Source: Streptomyces sp. H39-S7
Lineage (GTDB): Bacteria > Actinomycetota > Actinomycetes > Streptomycetales > Streptomycetaceae
Assembly (NCBI RefSeq): GCF_027158205.1
Contig: NZ_JAPVLU010000005.1
Span: 63,251 to 127,250 of the forward strand
DNA length: 64,000 nucleotides
Reading direction: 5' to 3'
In this document: positions 49,255 through 58,073 of the stretch, piece after piece
Numbering within the stretch: position 1 is the stretch's first letter
Layout: each line of letters opens with the position of its first letter
The notes under the pieces: generated by a model
The model's input: only the letters and a program-made list of their open reading frames with translations
What the model was told of the DNA's origin: nothing
Database searches by the model: none
Translations under genes and position numbers: made by a program

Positions 49255-50189
49255 GCACGCCCCCGGACCACCGGAACACCGCGCAGTCCCCGATGGACCT
49301 GTCGATCCTCTACCGCGGCCCGCTCGCGAGCTGCGACTACGACTGCCCCTACTGCCCGTTCGCCAAGCGGCGTGACAGCCGCGAGCAGTTGCGGGCCGAC
49401 CGCGCCGCCCTGGAGCGGTTCGCCGGCTGGGCCGCGGAGCAGACCGGCGACCGGCTGTCGCTGCTCTTCACGCCCTGGGGTGAGGGCCTGGTGCGCTCCT
49501 GGTACCGGCGCACCCTCGCGGAGCTGAGTCAGCTGCCGCACATCCGGCGGGTGGCGATCCAGACCAACCTCAGCTGCCGCACCGACTGGCTCGAAGGGGC
49601 CGACCCCGGCACGCTCGCCCTCTGGTGCACCTACCACCCCGGTCAGACCCCGTACGAACGCTTCCTCGCCAAGTGCCGTGACCTGGCGGACCGTTCGATC
49701 CGGTTCAGCGTGGGTGTCGTCGGCCTCCCCGGCCACCTCGCGGAGGCCCGGCGGCTGCGCGCCGACCTCCCCGCCCACGTCTACCTGTGGATCAACGCGG
49801 CCGAGGGCCACACGTACACCGACGCCGAAGCGGACGTCTGGACGGCCGTCGACCCGCTCTTCCCCTACAGCCGCCACCCGCACCGCAGCGCGGGACTGCC
49901 CTGCCGCACCGGAGAGTCGGTGATCTCGGTCGACGGCGAAGGCATCGTCCGCCGCTGCCACTTCGTCCCCGCCGAGCTGGGCAATCTCTACGACGGCTCG
50001 TACCGGGGGGCGCTGCGGCCGCGGGCGTGCCCGCTCGCCGCCTGCGAGTGCCACATCGGCTACGTCCACCTGGAGTCGCTGCCGCTGTACGACACCTTCG
50101 CGGGCGGCGTGCTGGAACGGATTCCGGCAGCCGCCCCGAGCGCCCTGACCCTCGTCCCCGTTCAGCCCTTGCGGCCGACCCCGCCGTAG
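49251..50189 (+). CDS. STM4011-family radical SAM enzyme
   Basis: A 312-aa enzyme on an ATGA overlap with STM4012. The cluster motif CDYDCPYCPFAKR lies about residues 28-40; IQTNLSC and LWCTYHPGQTPYERF are family-like. Near the C-terminus CRTGESVISVDGEGIVRRCHF, then CPLAACECHIGY, suggest an auxiliary iron-sulfur site (SPASM/twitch-like). The stop lies inside the convergent methyltransferase gene (28-base overlap). Confidence 0.9.
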   Translation: MSTPPDHRNTAQSPMDLSILYRGPLASCDYDCPYCPFAKRRDSREQLRADRAALERFAGWAAEQTGDRLSLLFTPWGEGLVRSWYRRTLAELSQLPHIRRVAIQTNLSCRTDWLEGADPGTLALWCTYHPGQTPYERFLAKCRDLADRSIRFSVGVVGLPGHLAEARRLRADLPAHVYLWINAAEGHTYTDAEADVWTAVDPLFPYSRHPHRSAGLPCRTGESVISVDGEGIVRRCHFVPAELGNLYDGSYRGALRPRACPLAACECHIGYVHLESLPLYDTFAGGVLERIPAAAPSALTLVPVQPLRPTPP

Positions 50190-50968
50190 AAGCCGATCCG
50201 GCTGAGCTCCGCCGGCTCCGGGAGCGCGGTGTCCGGGCGCCACAGGGGCACCTGCACCAGGCCCGGTTCCAGGAGCGTGAAGCCGTCGAAGAACGGCTCG
50301 ATCTCCTTGTGCGGACGTACGTTCATCGTCGCGGTGGCCTTGTTGTAGATCTTGCTGACCTCGGGGAAGCTGCCGCCGTGGAAGTCGGCCGTGGCGTGCG
50401 ACAGCACCAGGTAGCTGCCGTCCGGCAGCGCGTCGCGCAGGGTGGCGACGATGGCGGCCGGGTCCTCCGCGTCGGTGATGAAGTGCAGTACGGCCACCAG
50501 GAGCACCGCGACCGGCTGGTCGAAGTCGATCAGCTCGCTGATGGTCGGGTGGTCCAGGATGTTGCGCGGCTCGCGCACGTCGGCCAGGAAGAAGCCGGTG
50601 TTGCCGGAGCCGGTCAGCCGGGCTCCGGCGTGGGTCGCGACGATGGGGTCGTTGTCGACGTAGGCGACGCGCACATCGGCGGAGGCGGCCTGCGCGACCT
50701 CGTGGGTGTTGGGCGAGGTGGGGATGCCGGTGCCGATGTCGATGATCTGGCGGATGCCGTTGTCCACCAGGAAGCCGACGGCCCGCCGGAGGAAGTCCCG
50801 GTTGGCGCGCGCGCTGGGAATGATGTCGGGGACGACGTCGATGACGCGCTGCGCGGCCTCCCGGTCGACCTCGTAGTTGTCCCAGCCTCCGAGGTAGAAG
50901 TCGTACATCCGGGCGGGGTGGGGCCGGCCCGTGTCTATCTGCTCCGCGGGGAATCCCTGGTCGGTCAC
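50162..50968 (-). CDS. SAM-dependent methyltransferase (DUF574/PF04672)
   Basis: A 268-aa protein with GTG 50,968 after GGAGGAC. It has the family start PHPARMYDFYLGGWDNYEVD and the SAM loop QIIDIGTGIPTSPNTHEVAQ, then RVAYVDNDPIV and the motif LLVAVLHFITDAEDPA. DUF574 genes are very common in Streptomyces, usually close to XRE/DUF397 pairs, as here. The 3' end overlaps the STM4011 gene on the opposite strand. Confidence 0.92.
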   Translation of the reverse strand: MTDQGFPAEQIDTGRPHPARMYDFYLGGWDNYEVDREAAQRVIDVVPDIIPSARANRDFLRRAVGFLVDNGIRQIIDIGTGIPTSPNTHEVAQAASADVRVAYVDNDPIVATHAGARLTGSGNTGFFLADVREPRNILDHPTISELIDFDQPVAVLLVAVLHFITDAEDPAAIVATLRDALPDGSYLVLSHATADFHGGSFPEVSKIYNKATATMNVRPHKEIEPFFDGFTLLEPGLVQVPLWRPDTALPEPAELSRIGFYGGVGRKG

Positions 50969-51053
50969 GCCGTCCTCCGGTTCGGTTCTCTTCGCTCGGC
51001 CGCGGCAGCGGCGGTGCGCACAGCGGTCACGTCTGTCGGGCAGCGCACGACCG

Positions 51054-51287
51054 TCACAGCAGGAAGTCCGCTTGGCCGGCCTTCGCGCCCTGGATGAACG
51101 TGGTGATCTCAAGATTGGTGTAGATCAGCGCCGGGCCGTCGGGGTCGGTGGACTGGCGCAGTGCCACCCGGCCGTCGTTCAGCTTCTTGGCCTCGACGCA
51201 ACTGCCGCCGTTGCCGCCGCTCCACGGCTTGCTCCAGCCCTCGCGACCGAGGTCCTTCGCGGGCATGCCGTTGTATATGCGACCCAT
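51054..51287 (-). CDS. DUF397 protein
   Basis: A 77-aa protein with the DUF397 core: WSKPWSGGNGGSCVEAKKLN, then VALRQSTDPDGPALIYTNLE and FIQGAKAGQADFLL. It follows an XRE/DUF5753 gene with 3 bases between stop and start, the standard streptomycete pair. Such pairs control development or antibiotic production (for example the BldB-WhiJ-like systems). Confidence 0.92.
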   Translation of the reverse strand: MGRIYNGMPAKDLGREGWSKPWSGGNGGSCVEAKKLNDGRVALRQSTDPDGPALIYTNLEITTFIQGAKAGQADFLL

Positions 51288-51290
51288 GGG

Positions 51291-52157
51291 TCAGATCTCC
51301 TTGCGAATGCCACCGAGGATGGCCTTGGTGCTCTGTGCCGGCGCGGCCTGCGCGCACATCCGGTCCAGCGCCTCCAGGAAGGCCGACACGTCGTCGCGTT
51401 CGTCGAAGTACGCGCCGCCGATCAGGCTCTCCGTGTAGGCGATGTCCGGTAGTTCCTGGATCTCGAAGCGGAAGATGTGGAAGGGCCCGTACATCGCGGG
51501 GTGCGGGCCTGCCGTGAACGGCATGATCTGGAGCCGGACGTTGGGCATCGCCGTGACCTCGGCCAGGTGCGCGATCTGGGCGCGCATGACGTCCACCCCG
51601 CCGATGGGGCGGCGCAGCACCGTTTCGTCCATCACGACCCACAGCAGGGGCGCCTTGTCCCGCGTGAGCAGCGCCTGACGCTCCAGCCGCAGGGCCACCA
51701 GGCGGTCGATCTCCTCGACGGAGGCGTGCGGCAGTCCGGCCCACAGCACCGCGCGCGCGTACTCCTCGGTCTGCAGGAGGCCGGGCACGTAGTGCGGCTC
51801 GTAGGCGCGGATGATGCTGGCCTCGCCCTCCAGGCTCACGAACGCGCTGAACCACTCCGGCAGGACGTCACGGAAGCGGTGCCACCAGCCGGGCCGGTTC
51901 GCCTCGCGCGCGAGCGCGAGGAAGCCGTTGACCTCGCTGGGAGAGGTGACCCCGTAGGTCAGGAGAAGCTTCTCGACGTAGGGCGGTTTCAGGCCGACCT
52001 CGGCCTTCTCCATCCTGCGGATCGTGGCGTGAGTGACATCGAGAGCCAGGCCGGCCTGCTCGTAGGAGAGGCCCGCCTTCTCCCGCAGGTCCTGGAGCCG
52101 TTTGCCGAGCACTACCCGCAGTACGGTCGGGGCACCTCCCGGCCGTGCTTCCGCCAC
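51291..52157 (-). CDS. XRE-family regulator with DUF5753
   Basis: A 288-aa WhiJ/Scr1-type regulator: HTH at residues 18-75 (LREKAGLSYEQAGLALDVTH, IRRMEKAEVG) and DUF5753 ligand domain with YEPHYVPGLLQTEEYARAVL and the C-terminal segments LPDIAYTESLIGGAYFD. GTG 52,157 has GAGGAGGAG upstream. It is transcribed with DUF397 and the methyltransferase gene and is divergent from a HATPase gene 136 bases away. Confidence 0.92.
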   Translation of the reverse strand: MAEARPGGAPTVLRVVLGKRLQDLREKAGLSYEQAGLALDVTHATIRRMEKAEVGLKPPYVEKLLLTYGVTSPSEVNGFLALAREANRPGWWHRFRDVLPEWFSAFVSLEGEASIIRAYEPHYVPGLLQTEEYARAVLWAGLPHASVEEIDRLVALRLERQALLTRDKAPLLWVVMDETVLRRPIGGVDVMRAQIAHLAEVTAMPNVRLQIMPFTAGPHPAMYGPFHIFRFEIQELPDIAYTESLIGGAYFDERDDVSAFLEALDRMCAQAAPAQSTKAILGGIRKEI

Positions 52158-52293
52158 GAGTCTCCTCCTCCAACTGCCTACGGTGGTACGCAGTGTGCCA
52201 TGCCGTCAGTGGGCCGAACAGACCGTACAGGCGATTGTGTAATTTACAGATCGGACCTTGCCATGTGTTCGGGATGACCCCCATAGTTGCGGA

Positions 52294-52758
52294 GTGGCTG
52301 CTTCCCAAGACGCTCTCCGGGTAGCGCGGCATGACGGCCTGACCCATCCCGGCCGCCATGACGTCTTCCGGCTTCCCGCGCAGAACGCCTCCGTGGCGGA
52401 TGCGCGCGGACGCGTCCGCGCACGGCTGCGCGACTGGGGTGTGGATCTCGAAGCCACCGACGACGCCGGGCTGGTGGTGACGGAGCTGTTCACCAACGCC
52501 GTCCGCCACACCGACAGCGAGAAGATCACCTGCTCGCTGCTGGCCCTGGGCCGGGTATTGCGCGTGGAGGTCACCGACCAGGGGCACGGGCCGGGCGAGC
52601 CCCGCACCCGCACCGCCGACGTGGACGAGGAGTGCGGGCGCGGACTGCTGCTCGTCAGCGTCCTGTCGCAGTCCTGGGGCGTGGGCCCGGCCGAGGACGG
52701 CGAGGGGCGCGTGGTCTGGGCCGAGCTGCTCTGCGCCCCCACCGGCCGCCGCCTCTGA
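52294..52758 (+). CDS. Small HATPase, anti-sigma-like ATP-binding protein
   Basis: A 154-aa GHKL ATPase with LVVTELFTNAVRHTDSEKIT (N-box) and VEVTDQGHGPGE, then EECGRGLLLVSVLSQSWG. GTG 52,294 is a guess; a TTG at 52,258 is also in frame, and neither has a clear ribosome site. It is divergent from the XRE/DUF5753 gene as in the 21,595-23,579 pair. Probable role in the local regulatory module. Confidence 0.75.
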   Translation: MAASQDALRVARHDGLTHPGRHDVFRLPAQNASVADARGRVRARLRDWGVDLEATDDAGLVVTELFTNAVRHTDSEKITCSLLALGRVLRVEVTDQGHGPGEPRTRTADVDEECGRGLLLVSVLSQSWGVGPAEDGEGRVVWAELLCAPTGRRL

Positions 52759-52813
52759 CCGTCCGCCGCCCCCCCGCGCCACGGGCGGACGACCACCGCC
52801 CGCCGACCGCCGC

Positions 52814-53605
52814 CTACAGCGGCAGCAGATCCGGGCGCTTGGGCTCGACGTGGTCGCCCGAGGACTCGCCGCGCAGCCGGCGGCCGATCCACGGCACCAG
52901 GTGCTCGCGCGCCCAGTGGATGTTGTCGCGCCGCACCTCGCCCGGGGCCCGCACCGGCGCCGGCTCCCAGACCTGCTCGGGGTCGGCGCACACGGGCAGT
53001 CCGAGCACCTGCGCGGCGCGCAGCGCGACCAGGGTGTGCCCCTCCGGGGACAGGTGCAGCCGGTCGCCGCTCCACGCCCGCCGGTCCTGCACCGAGCGCA
53101 GCGACCACAGGTCGAGCACCGGGCAGTCGTTCCGGTCCGCGATCGACCGGACGTGTGCCGTGTACGTCGCGATCTTGCCGCGCAGGTGGCGCAGCACCGG
53201 GACGTCACGGGTGTCGAAGCCGGTGCAGATCAGCACCGTGCCGACCGCGGAGGTGAGGTCGGCGACCGCCGCCTCCAGCCGCTCGGCCACGTCGTCCGGG
53301 TCGCTGCCCGGCCGGAGGATGTCGTTGCCGCCCGCGCAGAAGGTCACCAGGTCCGGTGCGAGCTCCCTGGCGCGCGGTACCTGCTCGGCCACGATCTGGT
53401 CGAGCAGCCGGCCGCGCACGGCGAGGTTGGCATAGCGGAAGTCGTTCTCGGGGCGCCGGTCGGCGAGTTGTACGGCCAGGCGGTCGGCCCAGCCGAGGAA
53501 AGCACCGTCCGGACCCGGGTCGCCGACGCCCTCGGTGAAGCTGTCCCCCACCGCGGTGTACGACCCGATCGCGCCACTGTTGTTTGATTTCGAATCGTCA
53601 GCCAC
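52814..53605 (-). CDS. SGNH/GDSL hydrolase
   Basis: A 263-aa hydrolase without signal peptide: block I YTAVGDSFTEGVGDPGP (Ser in GDS), block III FCAGGNDILRP (GxND), and the C-terminal RLHLSPEGH with the catalytic His. GTG 53,605 is used. It may deacylate small esters. Single gene; 79 bases to the alpha-galactosidase gene ending at 53,685. Confidence 0.9.
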   Translation of the reverse strand: MADDSKSNNSGAIGSYTAVGDSFTEGVGDPGPDGAFLGWADRLAVQLADRRPENDFRYANLAVRGRLLDQIVAEQVPRARELAPDLVTFCAGGNDILRPGSDPDDVAERLEAAVADLTSAVGTVLICTGFDTRDVPVLRHLRGKIATYTAHVRSIADRNDCPVLDLWSLRSVQDRRAWSGDRLHLSPEGHTLVALRAAQVLGLPVCADPEQVWEPAPVRAPGEVRRDNIHWAREHLVPWIGRRLRGESSGDHVEPKRPDLLPL

Positions 53606-53684
53606 GTCAGCCCATACTTCACCTCGCGAAGTGGCCTACGCCACCGTAACCGGGGGTTGACATGGCGTGATATAGAACACGAGA

Positions 53685-55784
53685 TCATATCCGGCGGAGC
53701 CGGAATACGGCCGCGTCCAGGTCTCCCACCAGCCCGGTTCGCAGGCCGCGGGTGGCCAGTACGGCGCCCCGGTGCACGGTGCCGGTGGCGGGATCCCGGT
53801 ACTCGGCCGCCGGGTCCAGGCCGCGCAGCCGCAGCGGCGGCTGCGACTCGCCGAAGGACTGGGCGTGCAGCCACGCCAGGACGACCGTCTCGTCGCCGCG
53901 CACGTACTGCACGGCGCTGAGCCCGCCGTCGCCCGGCGGGCGCAGCCGGTACAGGTCGCCGTACTGCACGACGGGCCGGATCGCCTTGTACAGCTCGATC
54001 CACCCGCCGGCCTCGGCCAGCTCCCGCGCGCTCCACGCCGTCAGGTCGCCGCCGACGCCGAGCACCCCGGCCATGGCGCTCACGAAGCGGAAGCGCAGGC
54101 TGCTGACACGGTGGTTGAGCATGGCGTTGGGGCTGTCGGTGACCCAGGCGGCCATCACCCGGGCGGGGTGCAGCTGGCTGAAGCCGTGCTGGATCGGCAG
54201 CCGGTCCAGCGGGTCGGTGTTGTCCGAGGTCCACACCTGGTCGGTGCGGGAGAGGATCCCGAGGTCCACCCGTCCGCCGCCGCCCGAGCAGGACTCGAAG
54301 GCGACGGCCGGGTGCGCGGCCCGCAGCCGGTCGAGCAGTTCGTACAGCCCGCGCACATGGTCGACCCACAGCCGCTGCGGGTACGGCTCAGCGGGCCAAC
54401 CGGCGTCGGTGAAGCATCGGTTGAAGTCCCACTTCACGTAGTCGACGGGGGCGCTGTGCAGCAGCGCGTCCAACTGTTCCCACAGGTACTCGCGGACGTC
54501 GGTGCGGGCGAGGTTGAGGACGAGCTGGTTGCGGAACTCGGTGCGCCGGCGTCCGGTGTGGTGCTGCACCCAGTCCGGGTGCGCGCGGTACAGGTCGCTG
54601 TCGGGGTTGACCATCTCCGGTTCCACCCAGATGCCGAACTGCATGCCCAGGGCGTGCACGTCGTCGGCGAGGGGCTTGAGTCCGTTGGGGAAGCGGTCGG
54701 GGTTGGCGGTCCAGTCGCCCAGCCCCGCCCGGTCGCCGGTCCGCGCGCCGAACCAGCCGTCGTCGACGACGAACAGCTCGACGCCCATCGCCGCGGCGCG
54801 GCGGGCGAGTTCGCGCTGCTGCTCCTCGTTCACGTGGAAGCCGGTCGCCTCCCAGGAGTTGTAGAGCACCGGACGCGGCTGCCGGGCGTTCGGGATCACA
54901 TGGGCGAGCTGGTGGGCGTGCCAGGCGCGGCTCGCGGCGCCGAAGCCGCCGTCCGTCCAGAGGCCGGCGAAGACCGGGGTGGTGAAGGACTCCCCCGGCT
55001 CCAGCAGCAGCAGTCCCGCGTCGTCGTGCCCGGCGCCGCCGACGGCCTGCACCCGACCGTGGGGCAGCTGCTGCACGGCGATGCGCCAGGAGCCGGACCA
55101 GGCCAGCGCGGCGGTCCACACCTCGCCGTGCTCCTCGCCCGCGTCGCCCGCGTCCAGGCCGATCCAGGGCAGGTGGTGGTGGCCGGTGTGGCCGCGCCGG
55201 CTGCCGATCACCTTCTCGCCCGCGGTGAGTCCGGTCCTGGCCAGCCGGGTCTCGGCCGCCCAGCGGCCGTGCAGGTGCGACAGCCGCCACGCGTCGCGTT
55301 CCGGCAGCGTCCAGGCCGCGGAGTCGGCGCGCAGCAGCTCGACGGGGGCGGTGTGCCCGTTGGCGACGTGGGTGGCGGTGGTCCAGCGCTCGACGACGTC
55401 GGAGCCTTCGCGGACCCGGTAGTGCAGCGTCAGGTCGAGATGGTGGACGGAGTCGTGGAAGTGCAGCCGCAGCTCGTCGGCGTCGGTCTCGGCCTCCTCG
55501 AAGCACCATTCGGTGCCGCGCGCCGTGGCGTCACGGACCGACAGCGCGGGCCGGACGAAGCGCGGGCCGCCCTCGACGGGGTACTCCTCATGGCCGTCGA
55601 GCGCGGACTCGAAAGAGCTCCCGCCGGGCAGTGGCTCGGCGGCCAGCGCCTCGGCGTCGGCGAGCCGGATCCGGGCGCCCCAGTGCAGATGGAGCAGCTC
55701 GTCGCGCTCGGTCAGGTGCACGGCGTAGCTGCTGCCGGGGCCCGAGATCAGCCACAGCCGCCCGTCCCCACCCGTCTCGATCAT
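53685..55784 (-). CDS. GH36 alpha-galactosidase
   Basis: A 699-aa enzyme, the usual size of bacterial GH36. ATG 55,784 has GGGGAG six bases before it. N-terminal beta-sandwich, then the TIM barrel with FVVDDGWFGART, the WVEPEMVN segment, YVKWDFNRCF carrying the nucleophile Asp (KWDxNR), and ESCSGGGGRVDLGIL with DNTDPLDRL near the acid/base Asp. It removes terminal alpha-galactose from raffinose-type sugars. No signal peptide, so it is likely cytoplasmic. No sugar transporter is next to it. Confidence 0.95.
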   Translation of the reverse strand: MIETGGDGRLWLISGPGSSYAVHLTERDELLHLHWGARIRLADAEALAAEPLPGGSSFESALDGHEEYPVEGGPRFVRPALSVRDATARGTEWCFEEAETDADELRLHFHDSVHHLDLTLHYRVREGSDVVERWTTATHVANGHTAPVELLRADSAAWTLPERDAWRLSHLHGRWAAETRLARTGLTAGEKVIGSRRGHTGHHHLPWIGLDAGDAGEEHGEVWTAALAWSGSWRIAVQQLPHGRVQAVGGAGHDDAGLLLLEPGESFTTPVFAGLWTDGGFGAASRAWHAHQLAHVIPNARQPRPVLYNSWEATGFHVNEEQQRELARRAAAMGVELFVVDDGWFGARTGDRAGLGDWTANPDRFPNGLKPLADDVHALGMQFGIWVEPEMVNPDSDLYRAHPDWVQHHTGRRRTEFRNQLVLNLARTDVREYLWEQLDALLHSAPVDYVKWDFNRCFTDAGWPAEPYPQRLWVDHVRGLYELLDRLRAAHPAVAFESCSGGGGRVDLGILSRTDQVWTSDNTDPLDRLPIQHGFSQLHPARVMAAWVTDSPNAMLNHRVSSLRFRFVSAMAGVLGVGGDLTAWSARELAEAGGWIELYKAIRPVVQYGDLYRLRPPGDGGLSAVQYVRGDETVVLAWLHAQSFGESQPPLRLRGLDPAAEYRDPATGTVHRGAVLATRGLRTGLVGDLDAAVFRLRRI

Positions 55785-55947
55785 CAGAACTCCCCTTTTC
55801 CGATCACGTCCGCACATCGTTCCGTGGGCGTGACCCGAAGGCAATGGCGGCGCAGACACATACCGCCCGGTACGTCGATCGGCGCGGTGTCGTATCGTCG
55901 GCTGAGGTTCAGCCCCGAGCTCTGAGCCGTGACCCGAAGGAGCGCCG

Positions 55948-56838
55948 GTGACCCAGCAGCTGCCGCAGACCCCCTCCCCCGACACCGAGGCGGGAGACGG
56001 CACCACGACGGGCGCCACGACCGGCGCCACGGCAGGCACCACAGCCGGCACCGAGCCGGCTCTGACCGGTGTCCGCAACTTCCGTGACGTCGGCGGTCTC
56101 CCGGCCGCGGACGGTCGCCGGGTCCGGCCGGGGAAGCTGTTCCGCAGCGGCCACCTCGCCCACACCACCGACCAGGACGCCGCTTTCCTGGCCACCCTCG
56201 ACCTGCACACGATCTTCGACTTCCGCAACTCCGACGACATCAAGATGGAGGGCCCCGACGTCGATCTCCCGGGCGTCCGCAACGTGAACATGCCGCTCAG
56301 CGACCCCGCCCACGGCGCCGACTTCTGGCACACCGTGCGCGACGGCGACCTGGCAGCACTGCGCGAAACCCTCGGCGACGGCAAGGGCGCCGCACGCATG
56401 GCCACCGCCTACCGGCAGCTGATCCTGGACCGCACCGCCCAGCACAGCCGCATGCTCGAACTGCTCGCGGAGGAGCCCGCCGTCCCGGCCCTGCTGCACT
56501 GCGCGGCGGGCAAGGACCGGGCCGGCACGTCGATGGCGATCATCCTGCTGGCCCTCGGCGTGGACCGCGCCGCCATCGAGGCCGATTACCTGGAGAGCAA
56601 CGCGGCCCACCGCCGCTACAAGATCCGGCGCGGCGACGGCGCGACCGGCTCCGCCATCGACCCGGAGGTCATGCAGCTCCTCAGCCCGCTCTTCGAGGCC
56701 CGCCTCGAATACCTCACCGCCGCCTTCGACACCATCGACGAGCGCTGGGGCTCCGTCGACCGCTACCTGTCGGAGGGCCTGGGCTGTACGGAGGAGCGGC
56801 GCGCCCGCCTGCGCGAGCTGCTCCTCACGGACGGCTGA
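55948..56838 (+). CDS. Tyrosine-protein phosphatase (PF13350 type)
   Basis: A 296-aa phosphatase with the P-loop HCAAGKDRAGTS (Cys nucleophile and Arg) near residue 190, and the N-terminal RNFRDVGGLPAADGRRVRPG and LFRSGHLAHTTDQD segments of the family. The first 35 residues are Thr/Ala/Gly-rich and likely disordered. GAAGGAG precedes the GTG start. Substrates in this family include phosphotyrosine or phosphoinositides; here unknown. Confidence 0.9.
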   Translation: MTQQLPQTPSPDTEAGDGTTTGATTGATAGTTAGTEPALTGVRNFRDVGGLPAADGRRVRPGKLFRSGHLAHTTDQDAAFLATLDLHTIFDFRNSDDIKMEGPDVDLPGVRNVNMPLSDPAHGADFWHTVRDGDLAALRETLGDGKGAARMATAYRQLILDRTAQHSRMLELLAEEPAVPALLHCAAGKDRAGTSMAIILLALGVDRAAIEADYLESNAAHRRYKIRRGDGATGSAIDPEVMQLLSPLFEARLEYLTAAFDTIDERWGSVDRYLSEGLGCTEERRARLRELLLTDG

Positions 56839-56853
56839 CCCGCGTCCGCCGGG

Positions 56854-58059
56854 TCACCAGCCGCCCCCGCCCCACCGCTCGTCGATGACCGCGTCGTGCG
56901 GATCGGTGACCCAGCCCGCGGTCAGCACCACCCCGGAGGCGCGGTGCACGGCGAGGAAGCCGAAGGGGCGGTCGAACGTCACGGCCACGAACTTCGCCTT
57001 TTTCTGCGGCACCCCGCCGGCGACGGCGGCGAAGGCGGTCACGGCGGCAGCCACGAAGCCCTCCGCGCTGAAGGACGCCGTGATCGACTGCCGGGCGCCG
57101 CCCACCGCCAGCGGCACGTCGCTCACCCCCGGGAAGTGACCCCGGCTCGTGTCGGTCGCGGTGTCGAGGCCGAACACCTCCTGGTGCCGCAGCAGATCGT
57201 GGTCGTCGGTGACGGTGAAGGCCGCGGTCACCGTGTACAGCTGCGGCGCGGAGCTGAAACTGGTGATCTTCTGGATCGCGACGCCCGGCCCCGGAAGTCC
57301 CTCGGCAAGCCGCCCGCCGCGCACCACCTCGTACGCCCCGGCCAGCACCTCGGTGCCCGCCCGGAGCACGTCGCCCGCCCCAGCCGTCTCCTCGCCGAGC
57401 AGCAGCCGGACGTCGATGCCGTTCGAGCCCCGGACGTCCAGGACGGTGAGCGCTCCCGCGGACGTCCGCGCGACGCCCAACAGGTTCAGATCGGAGCCGG
57501 AACGCGACAGGCCCGCGACCTTCCGCCCCGTCCAGGGGCCGCGCCGCGGCTCCAGGGTTCGGGGGATGAACGGCTCCTGCCACGTGGTCCGCACGCACAG
57601 CGCGCTCGCGAGCACCATCAGCGTCGACGGGTCCAGGACGACGGGCATCTCCTTGACGAGCCCCCCGGTGTTGCGTGTGGCCCAGGCGTCGAGTTCCTTG
57701 CGGTCCACGGCGTCGTCGCCGGTCAACCGCCCGGCGACGGCGGGCGGCAGGCGGTCCAGCCAGTCGCCGCGCAGCGGCACCTCCCGCTTCGTCCAGACGC
57801 CCAGTGCCGCGTCGATGCCGTCGGCCGCGCCCAGCACCTCCAGCAGCGCGCGGCCGTGCTCGATCGCGTCGTCGGCGGGCACGCCCAGCGCCTGCTCCAG
57901 CTCGTCGCGGGCGGGTCCGTCCGCCGCGCCGGCGAGGAAGGCCAGCAGCGGCCAGACGCCGACCGCGCTGAGCGCGGTGCCCTTCCCCGGCGTGACCGCC
58001 GCAGCCGCCCATCGGGCCGTCAGCGCGTTGACCGCCCGCACCGTCGCCGTGTCCACCAC
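56854..58059 (-). CDS. Serpin-family serine protease inhibitor
   Basis: A 401-aa serpin (bacterial serpins are about 400 aa). Serpin landmarks are NALTARWAAA and a late region with QSITASFSAEGFVAAAVTAFAA (reactive-loop hinge) and FDRPFGFLAVHRASGVVLTAGWV at the C-terminus. The loop after the hinge (AVAGGVPQKKAKFV) is short, so the target protease cannot be predicted. No signal peptide. The GTG at 58,059 or 58,056 is the start. Confidence 0.85.
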   Translation of the reverse strand: MVDTATVRAVNALTARWAAAAVTPGKGTALSAVGVWPLLAFLAGAADGPARDELEQALGVPADDAIEHGRALLEVLGAADGIDAALGVWTKREVPLRGDWLDRLPPAVAGRLTGDDAVDRKELDAWATRNTGGLVKEMPVVLDPSTLMVLASALCVRTTWQEPFIPRTLEPRRGPWTGRKVAGLSRSGSDLNLLGVARTSAGALTVLDVRGSNGIDVRLLLGEETAGAGDVLRAGTEVLAGAYEVVRGGRLAEGLPGPGVAIQKITSFSSAPQLYTVTAAFTVTDDHDLLRHQEVFGLDTATDTSRGHFPGVSDVPLAVGGARQSITASFSAEGFVAAAVTAFAAVAGGVPQKKAKFVAVTFDRPFGFLAVHRASGVVLTAGWVTDPHDAVIDERWGGGGW

Positions 58060-58073
58060 TGGCCGTCCCCGTC

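Noticed and set aside
47985-50189. Long alternative frame through STM4012 before joining STM4011
   Set aside because: Only the last 312 codons (from 49,251) encode a real enzyme; the earlier part is an out-of-frame reading of STM4012.
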